A stretch of DNA of 40,283 nt from Zychaea mexicana (lineage: Eukaryota > Mucoromycota > Mucoromycetes > Mucorales > Lichtheimiaceae), in NCBI RefSeq assembly GCF_025766255.1, contig NW_026516884.1, forward strand, positions 1-40,283. The letters are read 5' to 3'. Both the position numbers and the translations under genes were made by a program. Below, piece by piece: positions 10,772-21,706 of this stretch. The stretch's first letter is position 1, and every line of letters begins with the position of its first letter. Under the pieces are notes generated by a model. It made no database searches. It saw only the letters and a program-made list of their open reading frames with translations, and was not told the origin of the DNA.

Positions 10772-11244
10772 ATATATCATGACTCAAAGATTTATTGTTG
10801 TATACTGAGGATATGGTGATAAGAGAGGAACGGAATCCAAGGGAGAGTTACATACATTAGCGTGCACTTCTATTTTCGAGCATCACATGCATGACATCAT
10901 AGCATGATGATTCGTTTTCCTCTTGCACTAGTAAAAGTTAAAGAGTACTATGGCATTTAAGCGAGCAACGATGCAACAAGTAGCAAAGTATTCAAAAGAA
11001 AAAGTCCCTCTTTTACTATGCATATATTACGAGCCTGCTCTTGTCACACCAACAGTGGCTATTCTCGGGTAATGCACCCACACTATCTGAATATAGGCCG
11101 TTCAGGCTATTGTGGGGAAAGAAACAGAAAGAACTCGGGTGCAGTTTTACCGATTTTAACCGGACTTTTTTTTTTATTAAATTCTGAGACCTTGCTGACA
11201 CAGCATTTTGTTGTTTTTCTCTTCTCTACCTTCTACAATCGATC
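10772..11244. other. Intergenic: PDRG1-like 3' flank and NFU1 promoter
   Basis: No open frame with coding character. A T-run (TTTTTTTTTTATTAAA) at 11166-11180 lies 65-80 nt upstream of the NFU1 ATG and a CT-rich stretch precedes the ATG, both common in fungal promoters. Confidence 0.4.
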
Positions 11245-12127
11245 ATGGCATTCCGAGCACCGTTAGCCAATTTGACACGACACTTTGCTACACATACAGC
11301 CGCTACTGTGCGGCTACAGCAAGCACAGCTGAAGCGCAACATTTTCACTCCTGCATGGAATCATACACGTATTGCCTCAACTACTGTTCCTCGGTCATTC
11401 TTGGCTTCGCAGCAACAGCAAGGTAACTTATATGCAGCAATAAAAAAGCAAGAAGAAAAGGAGAGGAACCACATACTCACCGAATGTATATCTAGTTCGC
11501 ACCATGTTTATACAAACGGAACCGACACCCAACGATGACTCGCTGAAATTCATTCCCGGCGTCCCCGTCATGGGCAGCGGCACCGCCGAGTTCTTAGACA
11601 CACGAACCGCCATGAAATCGCCACTCGCCAAAACACTATTTCAAATCGACGGTATTGGAGGCGTATTTTTTGGCCCTGACTTTGTTACGATATCCAAAGA
11701 GTCCACAGCCGAATGGCAATTGATGAAACCCGACATTTATGCTGCCATCATGGATCATTTCAGTTCCGGACAACCTATAGTGTTTGATGCCAACGATTTG
11801 GCAGCATCCGACACTGCGATCCATGAAGACGATTCAGAAGAAGTCCAGATGATCAAAGAGCTGTTGGACACGCGGATCCGGCCTGCGATCCAGGAGGATG
11901 GTGGTGATATCGAATACTGTGGGTTCGAGGGCGGTATTGTCAAACTCAAGCTCAAGGGCAGCTGTCGTGGCTGTGACAGTGCGGTGGTCACGCTCAAGAA
12001 CGGCATCGAGAATATGCTGATGCATTATATTCCAGAAGTCGAAGGCGTGGAGCAGGTCATTGGTGAAGAGGAAGGCATTGCTCTGCAAGAGTTTGAAAAG
12101 CTCGAGCAAAAGCTGGGCGAGAAATAA
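11245..12127 (+). CDS. NFU1: Mitochondrial Fe-S cluster carrier NFU1
   Basis: Two exons, 11245-11422 and 11496-12127, joined over a 73-nt intron, give 269 residues. The first ~60 residues are Arg/Ser/Thr/Gln-rich without acids (mitochondrial targeting). Next is the Nfu N-terminal domain ([18 protein letters not shown], residues about 64-150), then the NifU-like C-terminal domain ([19 protein letters not shown]) with the cluster-binding pair GSCRGCDSA, Cys216 and Cys219. NFU1 accepts a 4Fe-4S cluster from the ISC machinery and hands it to lipoyl synthase and respiratory proteins in the matrix (established). Length and domain order match the fungal/animal protein and all key residues are present. 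Stop TAA at 12125-12127. Confidence 0.93.
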
Positions 12128-12432
12128 ATGAACTTCCTCCTTGTACCTTGTATATCATGAAAAAAAGCACTATGAATATAAATATATGCGTATAAAATAG
12201 ACTTGATCCAAACCATCAACAAAATGGGATTACACAACTTATCAATGCCCTGCTTTTTCTGGATTGTTTGCTTTTTTAAAAGCAGCGGAGTTCTGCATGG
12301 TTTCGTGGAACGCGCTGAAAGGGTTTGAGGCCTCGCCCTGTTGTAACTTGCTTTTTTTTAGGTTCCAAAAACCCAAAAAGAAAAGACCCCTCTTTTTCTT
12401 TCTTGTACTTGTTCTGAACTCTTTATCCGACT
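12128..12432. other. Intergenic: NFU1 terminator region and USO1 promoter
   Basis: A short spacer between two forward genes. It holds TATAAATATA-like sequence (about 12176-12187), probably 3' UTR, and CT-rich stretches before the USO1 ATG (12384-12420). No gene. Confidence 0.4.
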
Positions 12433-15400
12433 ATGGATTTCCTGACGAGGGGCTACATTGCCATACGAGGCGACAAAGGCCAGCCGCAATCTGTGGACGA
12501 AACCATTGAAAAGTTGGCAGATTGCCTTGAAACGGCGACCTTGTTAGAGGACAGACGAGCCGCGGTGCTTAGCTTGAAGGGCCTCGTACGAGATTATCCT
12601 GAGGTATATATACAAGATTTACACCTTGAGAGAAAAAGAGAAAGAGGAATAGGACGAGTGGGAATTGGAAATAACATCATACTGCTCAGTTGGAAGACTG
12701 ATTTTGACGGTGTTCTCTATTTCTGTTCCATTCAGAACGTCGGTGCGCAAGCGTTTCCCGGCCTTATTAAAGTTTTGCACAATGACTATAAAGATGGAGA
12801 CATGACAAAGTCGATTCTCGAGACTTTGACTGTGCTTTGCTCAGTCGAACGCGAGGTAAAGATACTTTGAGGAGAGAGAGAGGGAATAAACCAACAGTAA
12901 GCGGGTCGAATAAGCTAAAGCAAACATAAAACAGAATGTCGCTGAAGATAAGGGATACAAGTACACAGATCTGTTTCTGAAGGTATGGACCATGACGGGG
13001 CGAAAGAACAAGCCAAATATATTACGGACGACAGAGAGACGACACGGCTGATATACATGATGGAAACTGACTATGAATGTATTAATACAGGACTCGTCGA
13101 ATGTATCTATTGTGCTTGACGTTCTCGAAGAATTCGACTTCTACCTGAGATACAGCGCCATCAAGTTATTATCGACGCTTTCGTATAATCGTAACACTGG
13201 CATTCAACAATGCGTTCTTACGAGTCCCATGGGTATTACACGGCTCGCCGATTTGTTAAACGACAAGCGAGATATCATTCGAAATGGTAATGGGTTTGCG
13301 AACATATAAAGAAATGAGGTGATAGAAATTCGGTTAAGCTGAATTGATGTTGTATATTATAGAGAGTTTACTGTTGCTGACATCGTTGACACAAAACAAC
13401 GCCGAGATCCAAAAACTTGTCACGTTCCAAGCAACATTTGAAAAGTTACTGACAGTGATTGAGGATGAGGAGGGTATTTCCGGTGGCATTGTTGTTCAGG
13501 ACAGTCTGATATTGATGCATAATCTTCTGAAATATAACGTATCCAACCAAGTAAGTATTTTACTGGATTGAGACTCGGCTGCTGCATGAGTGGGTATGTT
13601 GCCCCTGACAAGAGAAACATATATTGTCCAGATCTATTTCCGGGAAACCAGCTGTATCCAACAAATCCCTGGCTTACTTGGCTACGTGGGCGACAGTGAG
13701 GCCGATCATGTCCCCTACTCATATGAAGACTGGCCTCCACAAAAAGTGGCCAACACTGTGCTTGTACTCGACCTGTGTCGCATATTGACCGAGCCCGAGG
13801 GCGTCAATACTGCCACGAACCAAAAGGCAATGGTTCAAAGCAGCATCTTGCTACCTATTGTGCAACTGGGTATCTGTTCCAATGCACCTGCGTTTGTCCG
13901 TACAGGAGCAATTTATTCGATTGCCTATGTTGTATACAACAATCCAGCCGTCCAGGAATTGTTTGCAAAGACGGTGGTGGCGACGCCTCCGCGCTTAATT
14001 GACGGGGAAATCGATCCAGCTGCACCGCCAGGATTACCTCGGCCCGCTATGGTGTCTTTGATTGCTATTGCTGCTGCAGCTGATCCGGACGTCGAGTATA
14101 GCTACACCAGTCGTGCCGCTGCTGCTTTCGCCGTAGCATCTTGTTTGCAAGGCAATGAGGAGGCGCAGCTGGTTCTCGCTTCTATGCTCAAAATGCCACC
14201 AGACGATAACGTCAATTCCCAATATACAGGTAAGGTTTAAACCTTCCATAATAGAGAAGGAGAAAAGTAGGTGATAGGTTGGTTTAATTGCTGTCAAATG
14301 GGTTCTAATAACAGTATGGTATATGTGTATGTGTAGATAAACCATTCTCTGCCGGATCACTATTATTGGAAGCTGTTCAAAACTGGGAACTATCTGCAGC
14401 TGATCCCTACAAGGTCTGGTTCTCCTGCACAATTCTATCCCATGTGATTATGGGCAACGAACAAGCGAAAAAAATAGCTGGCAGTATCGTGTTTGGTGAT
14501 GAAGCAAACGGCGAAGAACCTGTGCCACTTTTGCATCATATTATGGCTCAACTGCTCATGGCAGCCAAAAACCCAGGCACAAACTGCAGAATACCAATTG
14601 GTTACCTATGCTTGTTGTGCACTTGGCTTTATGATAGCCCTGAATCCGTCAGTTTATTTCTGTCCGAAAGCACACATATCCAGTTTGTATGTCTTTTGTT
14701 TTCTTTACTTGCGAAACGGTGTATAGGTTTGAGAAAGTTCTCATTGTATATCCGTTACTTTCTTTTGATAGTTAATCCAAGAGATTCAGTCATCTGCAAA
14801 CGATCCAGTAGTCCAAGGTTTGGCTGCATTCCTGCTAGGTATCACTTATGAAAATAACAATGATCCAAATACGCCGCTGAGCAGGTAAGATTATCATTAT
14901 CATCAGGGATGGCTATATACAGGCAATGTGATATGCTTGGTAACCGTACTTAATCTGTCACTTTCGCTTAGAGAGAAATTACATACTATCCTGTCAAGTC
15001 GCATCGACTTATTCACCAGCTTGCTATCACGCTTGCGAGATAGTCCTGCTGTCAAGAACGCACCACAATACCTGGAAATTTCGCCCGAGGACGAATCCAT
15101 TTCTTTGAGCACAGGCTCTTTACCGTCGCTTCTCCTCGATAATGCATTTGCGGAATTCTTCAAGGATACCTATGGTAAGTAGTGATTATTTTCTAATAAA
15201 CGGTTAATTGACTCTATTTCTTTAAATAGAACAAACAACACGAGCGCTTAAGCGAAAACCATCTAGCTTCAACAAGTCACCTTCAGGTATGTAAAGACAG
15301 GAAGGAAAACATGGGACTCGAGGAACTTAGAGATGAAGAGAGAGATAGTGAGACTACTATATGCTTATACACGAACGTGGATAAGCGATCTTGTAATACC

Positions 15401-16052
15401 TGAACTAATAAAATTTATATAACCAAATGGGGGCTGTTCTTTTCATTGATTTAATAGGTGAAGCAGCATCGCCTCTTATGGGAGCCAATGTCATTTCTGA
15501 ACAACAACTGGAATCATACAAAGAAACGATTTCACAACAAGCAAATGAGATCACTCAACTCAAACAACAAGTATCCGAACTGGATTCATGCAAGACGACC
15601 ATCAGTAACTTGCAAAATCAAGTAGCAGAATTGGAAGGGCGTCTGAAGGCTATGGTAATTAGGATAAGTGATAGAGAGAGAGAGAGCAAAAAGGAGACGA
15701 CAATCAAACATATCTAAAAGGATATTATATAGCGAACCGATGAAAGTGCATTACAAGATAAAATGTCCGAATTGGAAAGAGGACGGGCTGCTATGCAAGA
15801 ATCATTGACGAGCATGGAAAAGGAACAAGAAGATTTGCTTGTATGCATGGGTAAGTTTAATTAATGGTTCATTTGATTATTTGGGTTTCTACCTTTCTTT
15901 CTTCATGTGTGTGACATGTTTATTGTTGGATAAGCTAAATGATGGTAATGTTGTTGTACATAGGTGAACAAGATTTGGATATCAAAAAGTACAGAAAGCG
16001 GTTACGGGACAAAGGTGAACCCGTGACGGATAGCGAAGATGAAGAAGAGTAA
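12433..16052 (+). CDS. USO1: Vesicle-tethering protein USO1/p115 (13 exons)
   Basis: Exons 12433-12603, 12736-12855, 12935-12982, 13091-13286, 13363-13550, 13632-14229, 14337-14686, 14772-14884, 14972-15174, 15230-15295, 15458-15654, 15733-15850, 15964-16052 join to about 818 residues. The armadillo-like head is clear: TLLEDRRAAVLSLKGL (p115: TLLDDRRNAVRALKSL), VLDVLEEFDFYLRYSAIKLL, TSPMGITRLADLL and GGIVVQDSLILMHNLLKYN. The middle has NPGTNCRIPIGYLCLLCTWL and LAAFLLGITYENN. A coiled coil (about residues 680-790) is followed by an acidic tail TDSEDEEE. p115 tethers COPII and intra-Golgi vesicles with Rab1/Ypt1 and golgins (established). The coiled coil is much shorter than in yeast Uso1p (about 1790 residues) and nearer animal p115. 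The gene ends 233 bp from the convergent DUF6729-like gene. Confidence 0.93.
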
Positions 16053-16285
16053 AAATGATATATAATAATAAAAATAATGATAATATATAGCAAATTAATT
16101 AATATATCGATGAATTGAATGATGGTGATGGGGTCAAAATGATGAAAATGATGATGAGGATGATTTCTGAATGGATGGTATGCTCTCGCTATTCATTGTA
16201 TAGTAACGATATAGATATAATCACCAAAGAAACACAATGTATAGATAATTATTTTTGATAGATGGATATACACTTCTTTTCTTTT

Positions 16286-18115
16286 TTAATTTGTGGGTTT
16301 TTTGAGAATAGTTCGTGGCTTGCGAGGTTTTTTGGGCACGTGGATCGATGATGATGGATTGGATCGAGCGTCCTGCTGGATATAGAAGATAGGTTGGAAT
16401 TGAATCGGTTGAGGGACAATGGCAGCTGTTCCTCCTCCTCCTCGCTGTTGCATTGTTGTTGGAGCTTGGGATTGTTGCTGTTGTTGTTGCTGCTGTAACG
16501 CCATTAAATGTGGATGCATGGCGAAAATAGGCTGTGGTAAAAACACAGGCGTTGGTTGTGGCGGTCGAGGAGCAATCGGTGGAGGTATAGAAAACCGATG
16601 TTGTTGTGGTACCGGTGCAACAGGAACTGTTCCATTCGGGGACGACGACGTGGTTGACGGTGTTGCTGCTGCGGGTAAAGTAATACGTCGTTTTTTAGTG
16701 GATGGTAGTAGTGCGGTGGATGATGTTAGTGCCATTTTCGACTGAGGAGAACAAGGGGATGGGGCCATAGCAACATTCGAGTTGTTGCTGTCCCTCCTAC
16801 TATTGCTGCCATTTTTAGCCTCCTTTTTGGCAGTTAAAACTTGCAATTTCAATCGAGCCGATCGTAGAGCATGGTGCTCCTTGAGTACCCGAGTGAATTG
16901 ACCCACTGCCCCCGAGTTGGAATAACTTTGCATGAGTTCAAGTGTGGATTGTGAGATACCGCTTCGATGGGATAACACGGCGGGGAATTCTTCTGCGAGT
17001 GGTGTAGGTAATGAGTCGCGAATTGCTTGGTCGTGGCCAAAGAACGTTCGTTTGCAATGTGTGCACTTGTATCGATAACTCATCAGGTAAAAGTCGCTGT
17101 GCAGATCCAGAATGCGTCGTGCACATGGTGCTGTCGCCCAGCCATGCGATTGTAGTCTTTTACGGTCGCATCCTTCGGATGGACAGTACAAGGTATCGAC
17201 AAGCAGATGTACGAGCCAGACAAATACACGCGGTCGTTTCATGTTTGCGTAGAGTAAATCAGCTGCATTGTCGTTGCAATTGGTATCCTCGTTGCTACCC
17301 TTGTTTTTCTCGTCATTCCTGTGTGTAGTAGCATTCAGACTGTCGATACTTTGACTATGATTAGAGGCATGATTGTCGGTGGTGTTGATGGTATCAGTAA
17401 TAGCGGGATTATTGCTATTATCATTGGTGGTGTTAGCGGAGACACCGTTTGCGGAAACTGAGACTGCGGTAGCTGTAGCAGTAGCAACATCAGCATCAGT
17501 GCTGCTATCAGCATAGGGCGTTTCCAATTCTACTCTTGCCACGGGTGGTGTTGAAGTAGTGGCTTTCCACAACGTAAAGAATGGGTTCGGCGGCGTAATC
17601 CAGAACGTGCCTTCTTCATAACATTTGGGTAATCTAGATTCCCGTTCGTGCATTTGCTTGGTCAGTTCGAGTTGAAGTTCGCGGAAATAGTTTGCTAATG
17701 CGGGGCCGTCTTCCTCATCGCTTGGAGCGGCTGCAGCAATCGCGTCTATGGTTTGTTCGTGTTGTTGCGGCTGCTGGTGTTGGTGTTGTGAAGCCATTGA
17801 TGCAGCAGCAGTATTGTGATTATTGACTTCCATGATACTCAGAATATTTCCCATGCAGCTGTTGTATGATAGAAAAGGGTTAAAACGATTGTGAAAAGGC
17901 GTTGTGGGGTTTGAAGGAAGAGAAAAGAATGGAGGATGTGATGTTTGGTTTCCACCAGTCTGGGGATGCAAATTCTGGGCGAGTCCATCATGCGCAGTGA
18001 TTGGTGCAGTGGATATCTCCGTTTCTGACACCGGCTGCCATTGGTTCACCAAGCGATGTGATGCATCGCTCTTCAGGCATTCGAATTTCTTGACAACACC
18101 TCTACCAGGCCCCAT
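16286..18115 (-). CDS. DUF6729-like domain protein with low-complexity flanks
   Basis: A single reverse frame; the first ATG is at 18113-18115 (the frame extends further up without ATG), giving about 609 residues. Other in-frame ATGs (about 17858 and 17831) are possible starts, since the first ~90 residues look unconserved. The conserved part is about residues 290-430: KRPRVFVWLVHLLVDTLYC, two zinc-ligand-like pairs (CPSEGC and CTHC), ILDLHSDFYLMSYRYKC, FGHDQAI, LAEEFPAVLSHRSGI and FTRVLKEHHALRSARLKLQVL. I recognise this pattern from DUF6729, a domain of unknown function in fungi. Both sides are Asn/Thr/Ser/Gln-rich, with a Gln tract near the C-terminus, and the end is Lys/Arg-rich (KKPRKPRTILKKPTN), which could be a nuclear signal. 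No intron is needed. The function is unknown; nucleic-acid binding is an inference from zinc pairs and basic ends. Confidence 0.7.
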   Translation of the reverse strand: MGPGRGVVKKFECLKSDASHRLVNQWQPVSETEISTAPITAHDGLAQNLHPQTGGNQTSHPPFFSLPSNPTTPFHNRFNPFLSYNSCMGNILSIMEVNNHNTAAASMASQHQHQQPQQHEQTIDAIAAAAPSDEEDGPALANYFRELQLELTKQMHERESRLPKCYEEGTFWITPPNPFFTLWKATTSTPPVARVELETPYADSSTDADVATATATAVSVSANGVSANTTNDNSNNPAITDTINTTDNHASNHSQSIDSLNATTHRNDEKNKGSNEDTNCNDNAADLLYANMKRPRVFVWLVHLLVDTLYCPSEGCDRKRLQSHGWATAPCARRILDLHSDFYLMSYRYKCTHCKRTFFGHDQAIRDSLPTPLAEEFPAVLSHRSGISQSTLELMQSYSNSGAVGQFTRVLKEHHALRSARLKLQVLTAKKEAKNGSNSRRDSNNSNVAMAPSPCSPQSKMALTSSTALLPSTKKRRITLPAAATPSTTSSSPNGTVPVAPVPQQHRFSIPPPIAPRPPQPTPVFLPQPIFAMHPHLMALQQQQQQQQSQAPTTMQQRGGGGTAAIVPQPIQFQPIFYIQQDARSNPSSSIHVPKKPRKPRTILKKPTN

Positions 18116-19428
18116 TATTAAGCTCTTCTGGGGCCGTGTCTCTACGAGCACTCTCGCCAATCACATCGCAGTAAGAACTGGGAACCGCTCCCCCGCCACC
18201 AAACCACTTGGCACACACAACAACCCCACTTGCTGTCGCCTAGTATTCATTTTCTTTTGTCTTTCTTGCTTTTTATAGTAGAACTATTTGTGACGCTTGA
18301 TGGTCGAATGCTATCAAAGACACAAATCTCGAGCACTCGGTTTTACTATACGTCTTTGTTTTTCTAGAACACTATAAGGGTGACATAACCTGATCAAATT
18401 CAAGCACGCACAATTAAGCGTTCGTGATATATTTTGTGAGTAAAGAAAAAACTTTCAAAACACACCTCGTCTTCTTTTTTATATTCTTCGACTTCCCAAC
18501 AGTCACTTGCCGTCTTCTTCATCTCCGCTTGCTCGGTGGGGTGGGGGGCTTGCCCTGGCTGGCGCAAAAACTTTTTTTTTGTTTGCGATCACCCCGAGGA
18601 CTCCCTTCTTTCTTCTTTTCCTTACAAAACCTTTTTTTCTTCCCTTCTCTTTGAAAAAGGAGGTGGAAAAAAAGGATTTTTGGGGAGAATGATGACAGCT
18701 TTGGTAACCGTGATATAAGTAATGCAAATAAACAACATTAGTGCTGTTAACCCCAGCTCTTTTACGAACTGGCTGTGTTTTCATCGCGTTGTTTTTGATC
18801 ATTATCTTCACAATGACGATACACAGGCGAATGTCTGACCACACCTACACACACACACACACGCAATAACCACGTCTGTATTCTTTCCTTTGATTCAAGA
18901 ACGCATGCTATTATAAGGTAAATTTCCTAACAAGCTTTCTTTTGTGGCTTATAATGTGGTTGTTGGATTATACAAAGAAGAGAGAAAATGATGAAAATCA
19001 CATATGCTTGAAGCCTATCGTGATACAGTAAATATCTCTAAGAAGTCCTGATTCTTCCCTCTTCTTTGTGGATGTCTGGTGTGTGGTCGAGAAAACTGGG
19101 AGGAGAGAACTGGTGGCTTATAATTCGCGAAAAATGGTTACTAACTTTAATCGTTGAACTCTCAGGTCTGGTTTACTGCTGTTCTTGGATGACCACGGAG
19201 CATCCTGTGGTCCGTGTTAGGAATGTATTACTGTTATCTTGAAAGTTCATCAATAAACGTACTGTACTCTAAAAAACACAAAGGGTCTCGTTTCATGTTT
19301 GTACTTAGCTAGTGAGAAGGGGTGTCGGGTGGTATAAATCGTATGGCCGTGAGAGGTTCAAAGGTAGCTCTAGTTCGTAATGTATACCGATACCCACGGA
19401 TATAATGGGATAGAGGAATGACACTCGT
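18116..19428. other. Intergenic 1.3 kb between two reverse genes
   Basis: Holds the promoter of the DUF6729-like gene and the 3' flank of PPE1. Contains a (CA)n run at 18846-18863 and purine/pyrimidine-rich stretches (18455-18700). Short frames here are low complexity; I see no gene, tRNA or transposon end. Confidence 0.4.
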
Positions 19429-21303
19429 TTATTTTTTATTAGGCAAAGGGACCTTGGGTGGTAAGACTAAACGCTTGTTCCTTTTCCAAAACTCCACCAA
19501 GCATCTTGCTGTCTTCTCTGGCTCGTCCTCTTGCAGAAAGTGACCTGCCTCTGGGATAATGTGCAATTGAAATTTGCCTATCCATAAAAGTTAGCCCATC
19601 AAATAAACACGCACACACACACACTCTCTCTCTCCCGTACTCTTCTCTACCTTGCATTTGCCCAATCATGAGTGGTTTATCCAACCGATCCGTGCCGGCC
19701 AGGATCAACAGCTTTGCAGCTGGGCAGCTCAAAAACTTGGACGATAAATTTTCAAACCATTCTATATGTAATTGTTAATTTAGCACATACTGTATAAACA
19801 ACACGAAACATTACCTGTCCAATAGGGTGTAGTTTTGGTCAAATTTGTTTTCCAAACAAGGGTTGTACTACTAGATGGATCAATTTCATCTTTGATCTGA
19901 ACGAGTGGGGGCACCGATACCTTGGCCGATTTCAAGTTGTGCATGACTGTGCCTGATTTTAGACTATTTGAAATATCGGTATATTCCCTTGAGTCTTTAA
20001 GAAACGGATGGTAGCCCCCCCCCCGCCCCCTTTTCTCTCTACACCCCTCATCTTTGTGTCCATAATAACCTCCATTGAATAGCTTGTTCTACGGATCCGA
20101 ATTGTTGTGGTCTTGAGCTCAATATTTTAGTCATTGAAGCGAGTGCGTCCATGGCAGAACCTGTATGTTACGGGGATATGTAAGATTCGAATTGATGGAT
20201 TCCAGTTAAAAAAAACGATTCCTACTACAGCAACTACTGCTGCTAATAATATCCCTGGATACTTTTAACCCATTTAAAAGAACTGACCTTCCACGACATC
20301 CAATACGCACACGCCGACAACATTGCGCAAACGTTTTCGACTTGCTACATCTACAACTATAGATCCACCCATACTAATTTCGATTGATTTCAGTTAAAAA
20401 ACGAGTATAGCTTAGCACGAATGACACGTACCTATGACCCACTAGAATCAAGTCAGGTTGAATATCGTCTTTGTACAACTGCTGTAACACATTGACGAGG
20501 TCTTCGCTCATGGTTTGAAGCGAAAAATCGATATCATTCGATGTATGTGTGTCGCCTTGTTTATAAGAAGCATGCATCTATCCTTAGCATCCGGGGATGA
20601 TAAATTTGCAATTCACAGTAATAAAACAACTGGGTTTTGTGTTGTTACCATGGCCACGGCCGTCAATGGCTACAATTGAGCACTGTCCTTCGGTTTGCTG
20701 CTTGATATGATGCGCTGTCAATGCAAACGATAAGCCTGAATGGCCTGCTCCATGATGAAGCACAAATACAGGATACGCCTTATTGTTGTTAGAAGACGCA
20801 TCTATCCTATACACCCGAAAAGTGTGTTGTGTAAAAGTTGCAAGAGTCAAGGATTTTGCTGTGGTTTATGATTTTATGATGACAACCCCAAGGCTAAGTT
20901 GTTACAAAACAAAAAAAAAAAGGATATATCGGATGTGTCTGGGATGGTTACATCTTGATAACTTTCAAAATACGTGTTCCACGAGACGGGTGCATATTTA
21001 TTCTTCATACGATCGGGCATACTGGCACGCGAAGGTGACGATAATCTTTACATGTACCGACAATATTAAATAAATGAGCAAATGTCGAGTATTCTTTTAG
21101 TTCTTGTCGTTACAATATATATATGCCTTCTCCTGCTTGAAGTTTAATTACCCTCCGTTCAATTCTGCCAAAGTATCACAATCTTCTTCTTCTCGTTGCT
21201 CTTCAACTTTTGTATCATTAGATGACAATGGTGTCTCGGCAGATTCCAGATCTAAGTTCTGATGTTTGCTCTTTCTAAATAATTCCTTTTGCAGTGCAGA
21301 CAT
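19429..21303 (-). CDS. PPE1: Protein phosphatase methylesterase 1 (PPE1/PPME1)
   Basis: An alpha/beta hydrolase that removes the methyl ester from the C-terminal Leu of PP2A catalytic subunits. Reverse exons: 21303-21152 (ATG 21303), 21045 to about 20952, about 20858-20649, 20555-20432, 20373-20288, 20160-20070, 19963-19815, 19761-19651, 19577-19429. Matches: [26 protein letters not shown] (oxyanion loop), [22 protein letters not shown] with the nucleophile Ser formed over the 20374-20431 intron, VLDVVEGSAMDAL (catalytic Asp region), [42 protein letters not shown] and [10 protein letters not shown] with the catalytic His. The acidic N-terminal exon ([16 protein letters not shown]) is family-typical. 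The junction between exons 2 and 3 (20859-20951) is unresolved: the obvious GTAACC donor does not keep frame with the CAG acceptor. Confidence 0.9.
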
Positions 21304-21706
21304 GCTTTAACAAGAGAAAAAAAAAGACGCGGAAATGCTAAAGACGGGATTCGAATATACAAATAACATGCCGCTTGTGCGTAACTATCAAACATCTGGT
21401 CACTACTGTCGAAACTATTCGTTCAACGAGTTTATAGGCTCAAAAGACATTGACACACGGTTCCTCGTAGTCATCGTAACCAACCTTCTTTTTTCTACCA
21501 CCACTACCATACATAGAATATTCAACACCGTATCGACGACACCCAAGTAGTGTACCCTAGTAGCCCATTTCCTAAACTGCAGGGTAGTGTGTCCACCCGT
21601 GAAAAGTCAAAGTATTTGTATATTACATTTATATAAACAAGGAATCGTAACATCGGCAGCAGAAAAACGCTGGTATAATTTCTATTGAGCGAATTGTGAT
21701 AACTCT
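21304..21706. other. Intergenic: PPE1 promoter and thiolase 3' flank
   Basis: About 400 bp with no gene. The forward frame at 21335-21550 has no coding signs. A GGGATTCGAA at 21346 resembles part of a tRNA B box but nothing around it folds as a tRNA. Confidence 0.4.

Noticed and set aside
16419..17328. Cys/Gly-rich forward frames opposite the DUF6729-like gene
   Set aside because: They are mirror frames of Gln/Pro/Ser codon repeats on the real coding strand.
18846..18863. CRISPR or other spaced repeats
   Set aside because: Only simple CA, GT, GA and triplet microsatellites are present; no regularly spaced repeats with unique spacers.
21340..21420. tRNA B-box-like GGGATTCGAA
   Set aside because: No acceptor stem, anticodon arm or A box in either direction.
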